In this document: one piece after another, positions 63,391 to 64,000 of the stretch
Numbering within the stretch: the first letter of the stretch is position 1
Layout: each line of letters begins with the position of its first letter
Source of the DNA: Neptunicoccus cionae
GTDB taxonomy: Bacteria; Pseudomonadota; Alphaproteobacteria; Rhodobacterales; Rhodobacteraceae
Length of the DNA: 64,000 bases
NCBI RefSeq assembly: GCF_014643735.1
Contig: NZ_BMKA01000002.1
Location: 434,001 to 498,000, forward strand
Reading direction: 5' to 3'
Made by a program: the position numbers and the translations under genes
The notes under the pieces: generated by a model
The model's database searches: none
Told to the model about the DNA's origin: nothing
What the model saw: only the letters and a program-made list of their open reading frames with translations

Positions 63391-64000
63391 ATGATTGCGC
63401 GCGCCTACACAGTAGCCTTCCACGGCGTCGAAGCCCGCTTGGTAGAGGTGCAATGCTCTCTCTCCGCCGGTCTGCCTGCATTTCAGATTGTCGGCTTGCC
63501 CGACAAAGCGGTTTCGGAGGCCCGTGAAAGGGTGCGTGCGGCGCTGAACGGTCTGGCGCTGGCATTGCCGGCGAAGCGCATCACGATTAACCTTTCTCCG
63601 GCGGATCTTCCGAAGGTCGGTTCGCACTTTGACCTTCCAATTGCCCTTGCTGTCATGGCGGCAATGGATGTGATCCCGCGTGAAGAGACCGCACAGCAAG
63701 TCGCGCTGGGCGAACTTTCCCTTGATGGCAAGCTCATTCCGGTCATCGGGGCGCTACCCTCTGCGCTGGCGGCGGCGCAAGCGGGGTGCAATCTTGTGTG
63801 TCCGGCGGAATGCGGACCGGAGGCAGCTTGGGTTGGCGCGGTTCAGGTTATTGCACCCGAAACATTGCTCGAATGTATGAACCATTTCCGCGGCCGCGCA
63901 ATTCTGCCTCCAGCCCAGCCCGGGGAAGTTGTCACCCCGCCCCAGACCAAAGACCTGAGAGACGTCAAAGGGCAGGAACGGGCGAAACGGGCGCTGGAAA
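63391..64000 (+). CDS. ComM/YifB-type Mg-chelatase-related ATPase, 3' part missing
   Basis: The visible 203 codons carry the N-terminal ChlI-like domain (ARAYTVAFHGVEARLVEVQCSLSAGLPAFQIVGLPDKAVSEARERVRAAL, then NLSPADLPKVGSHFDLPIALAVMAA) up to the beginning of the AAA+ domain (DLRDVKGQERAKRALE). ComM proteins help branch migration in natural transformation. The ATG at 63391 has GGGA six bases upstream. It continues past the window edge. Confidence 0.9.
   Translation, partial: MIARAYTVAFHGVEARLVEVQCSLSAGLPAFQIVGLPDKAVSEARERVRAALNGLALALPAKRITINLSPADLPKVGSHFDLPIALAVMAAMDVIPREETAQQVALGELSLDGKLIPVIGALPSALAAAQAGCNLVCPAECGPEAAWVGAVQVIAPETLLECMNHFRGRAILPPAQPGEVVTPPQTKDLRDVKGQERAKRALE

Overview
The window is chromosomal DNA from an alphaproteobacterium of the Rhodobacteraceae, most likely a marine roseobacter. 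The evidence is a cbb3 oxidase operon beside an FnrL regulator, two RutR-type regulators, an RpoH-type heat-shock sigma factor, a class II-like EPSP synthase, and a sequence ahead of metK that matches the SAM/SAH riboswitch, a class known from Rhodobacterales. There is no insertion sequence, prophage, CRISPR array, rRNA or tRNA that I can see. Most of the window is housekeeping and conserved operons, with a few unusual small modules.

Layout. 1-6110: respiration under oxygen control (ccoG, ccoNOQP, fnrL, two FNR boxes) and isopentenyl-diphosphate isomerase. 6111-18500: a reductive pyrimidine catabolism locus. It has an eight-gene minus-strand run (carbamoyl-beta-alanine amidohydrolase, dihydropyrimidinase, a VOC protein and a ThiY-like ABC importer), two tandem RutR paralogues reading the other way from a promoter with two RutR boxes, a membrane HEAAH protein, and preT-preA. 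PreTA reduces uracil or thymine, HydA opens the ring and the amidohydrolase releases the beta-amino acid; the importer probably brings in the base. 18584-26500: a nuclease/phosphatase with a PLP dehydratase, a haloacid dehalogenase, fabA-fabB-fabI with divergent irr, a roseobacter hypothetical and mucR.

26508-36000: miaB, two small envelope proteins that share a domain, phoH-ybeY-corC-lnt, riboswitch-metK and trmB. 35237-45410: aroA, cmk, rpsA, sppA, ihfB, lapA-like, trpF, trpB and a DUF937 protein. The aroA-cmk-rpsA order is interrupted by two minus-strand genes, a YceI-OmpA fusion and a secreted CxxCH protein. 45418-57417: a VOC protein, an RTX protein with 20 nonapeptides, a dimethylglycine dehydrogenase-like enzyme, a DUF2332 protein, an M3 peptidase, a quinone reductase, an SH3-domain protein, a glyoxylate/hydroxypyruvate reductase-like enzyme, a cupin and a MOSC protein. 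57419-64000: a membrane-anchored MoeB/ThiF protein, dut, coaBC, rpoH, cobU (with an odd start), a cobC-like phosphatase, a GST with a YHS-like tail and the start of a ComM-type ATPase.

The parts most worth following up are the pyrimidine locus with its two regulators and two box types, the YceI-OmpA/CxxCH pair, the paired envelope domain at 28-29 kb, and the membrane MoeB plus MOSC pair. All calls come from reading the sequence; no database search was possible.
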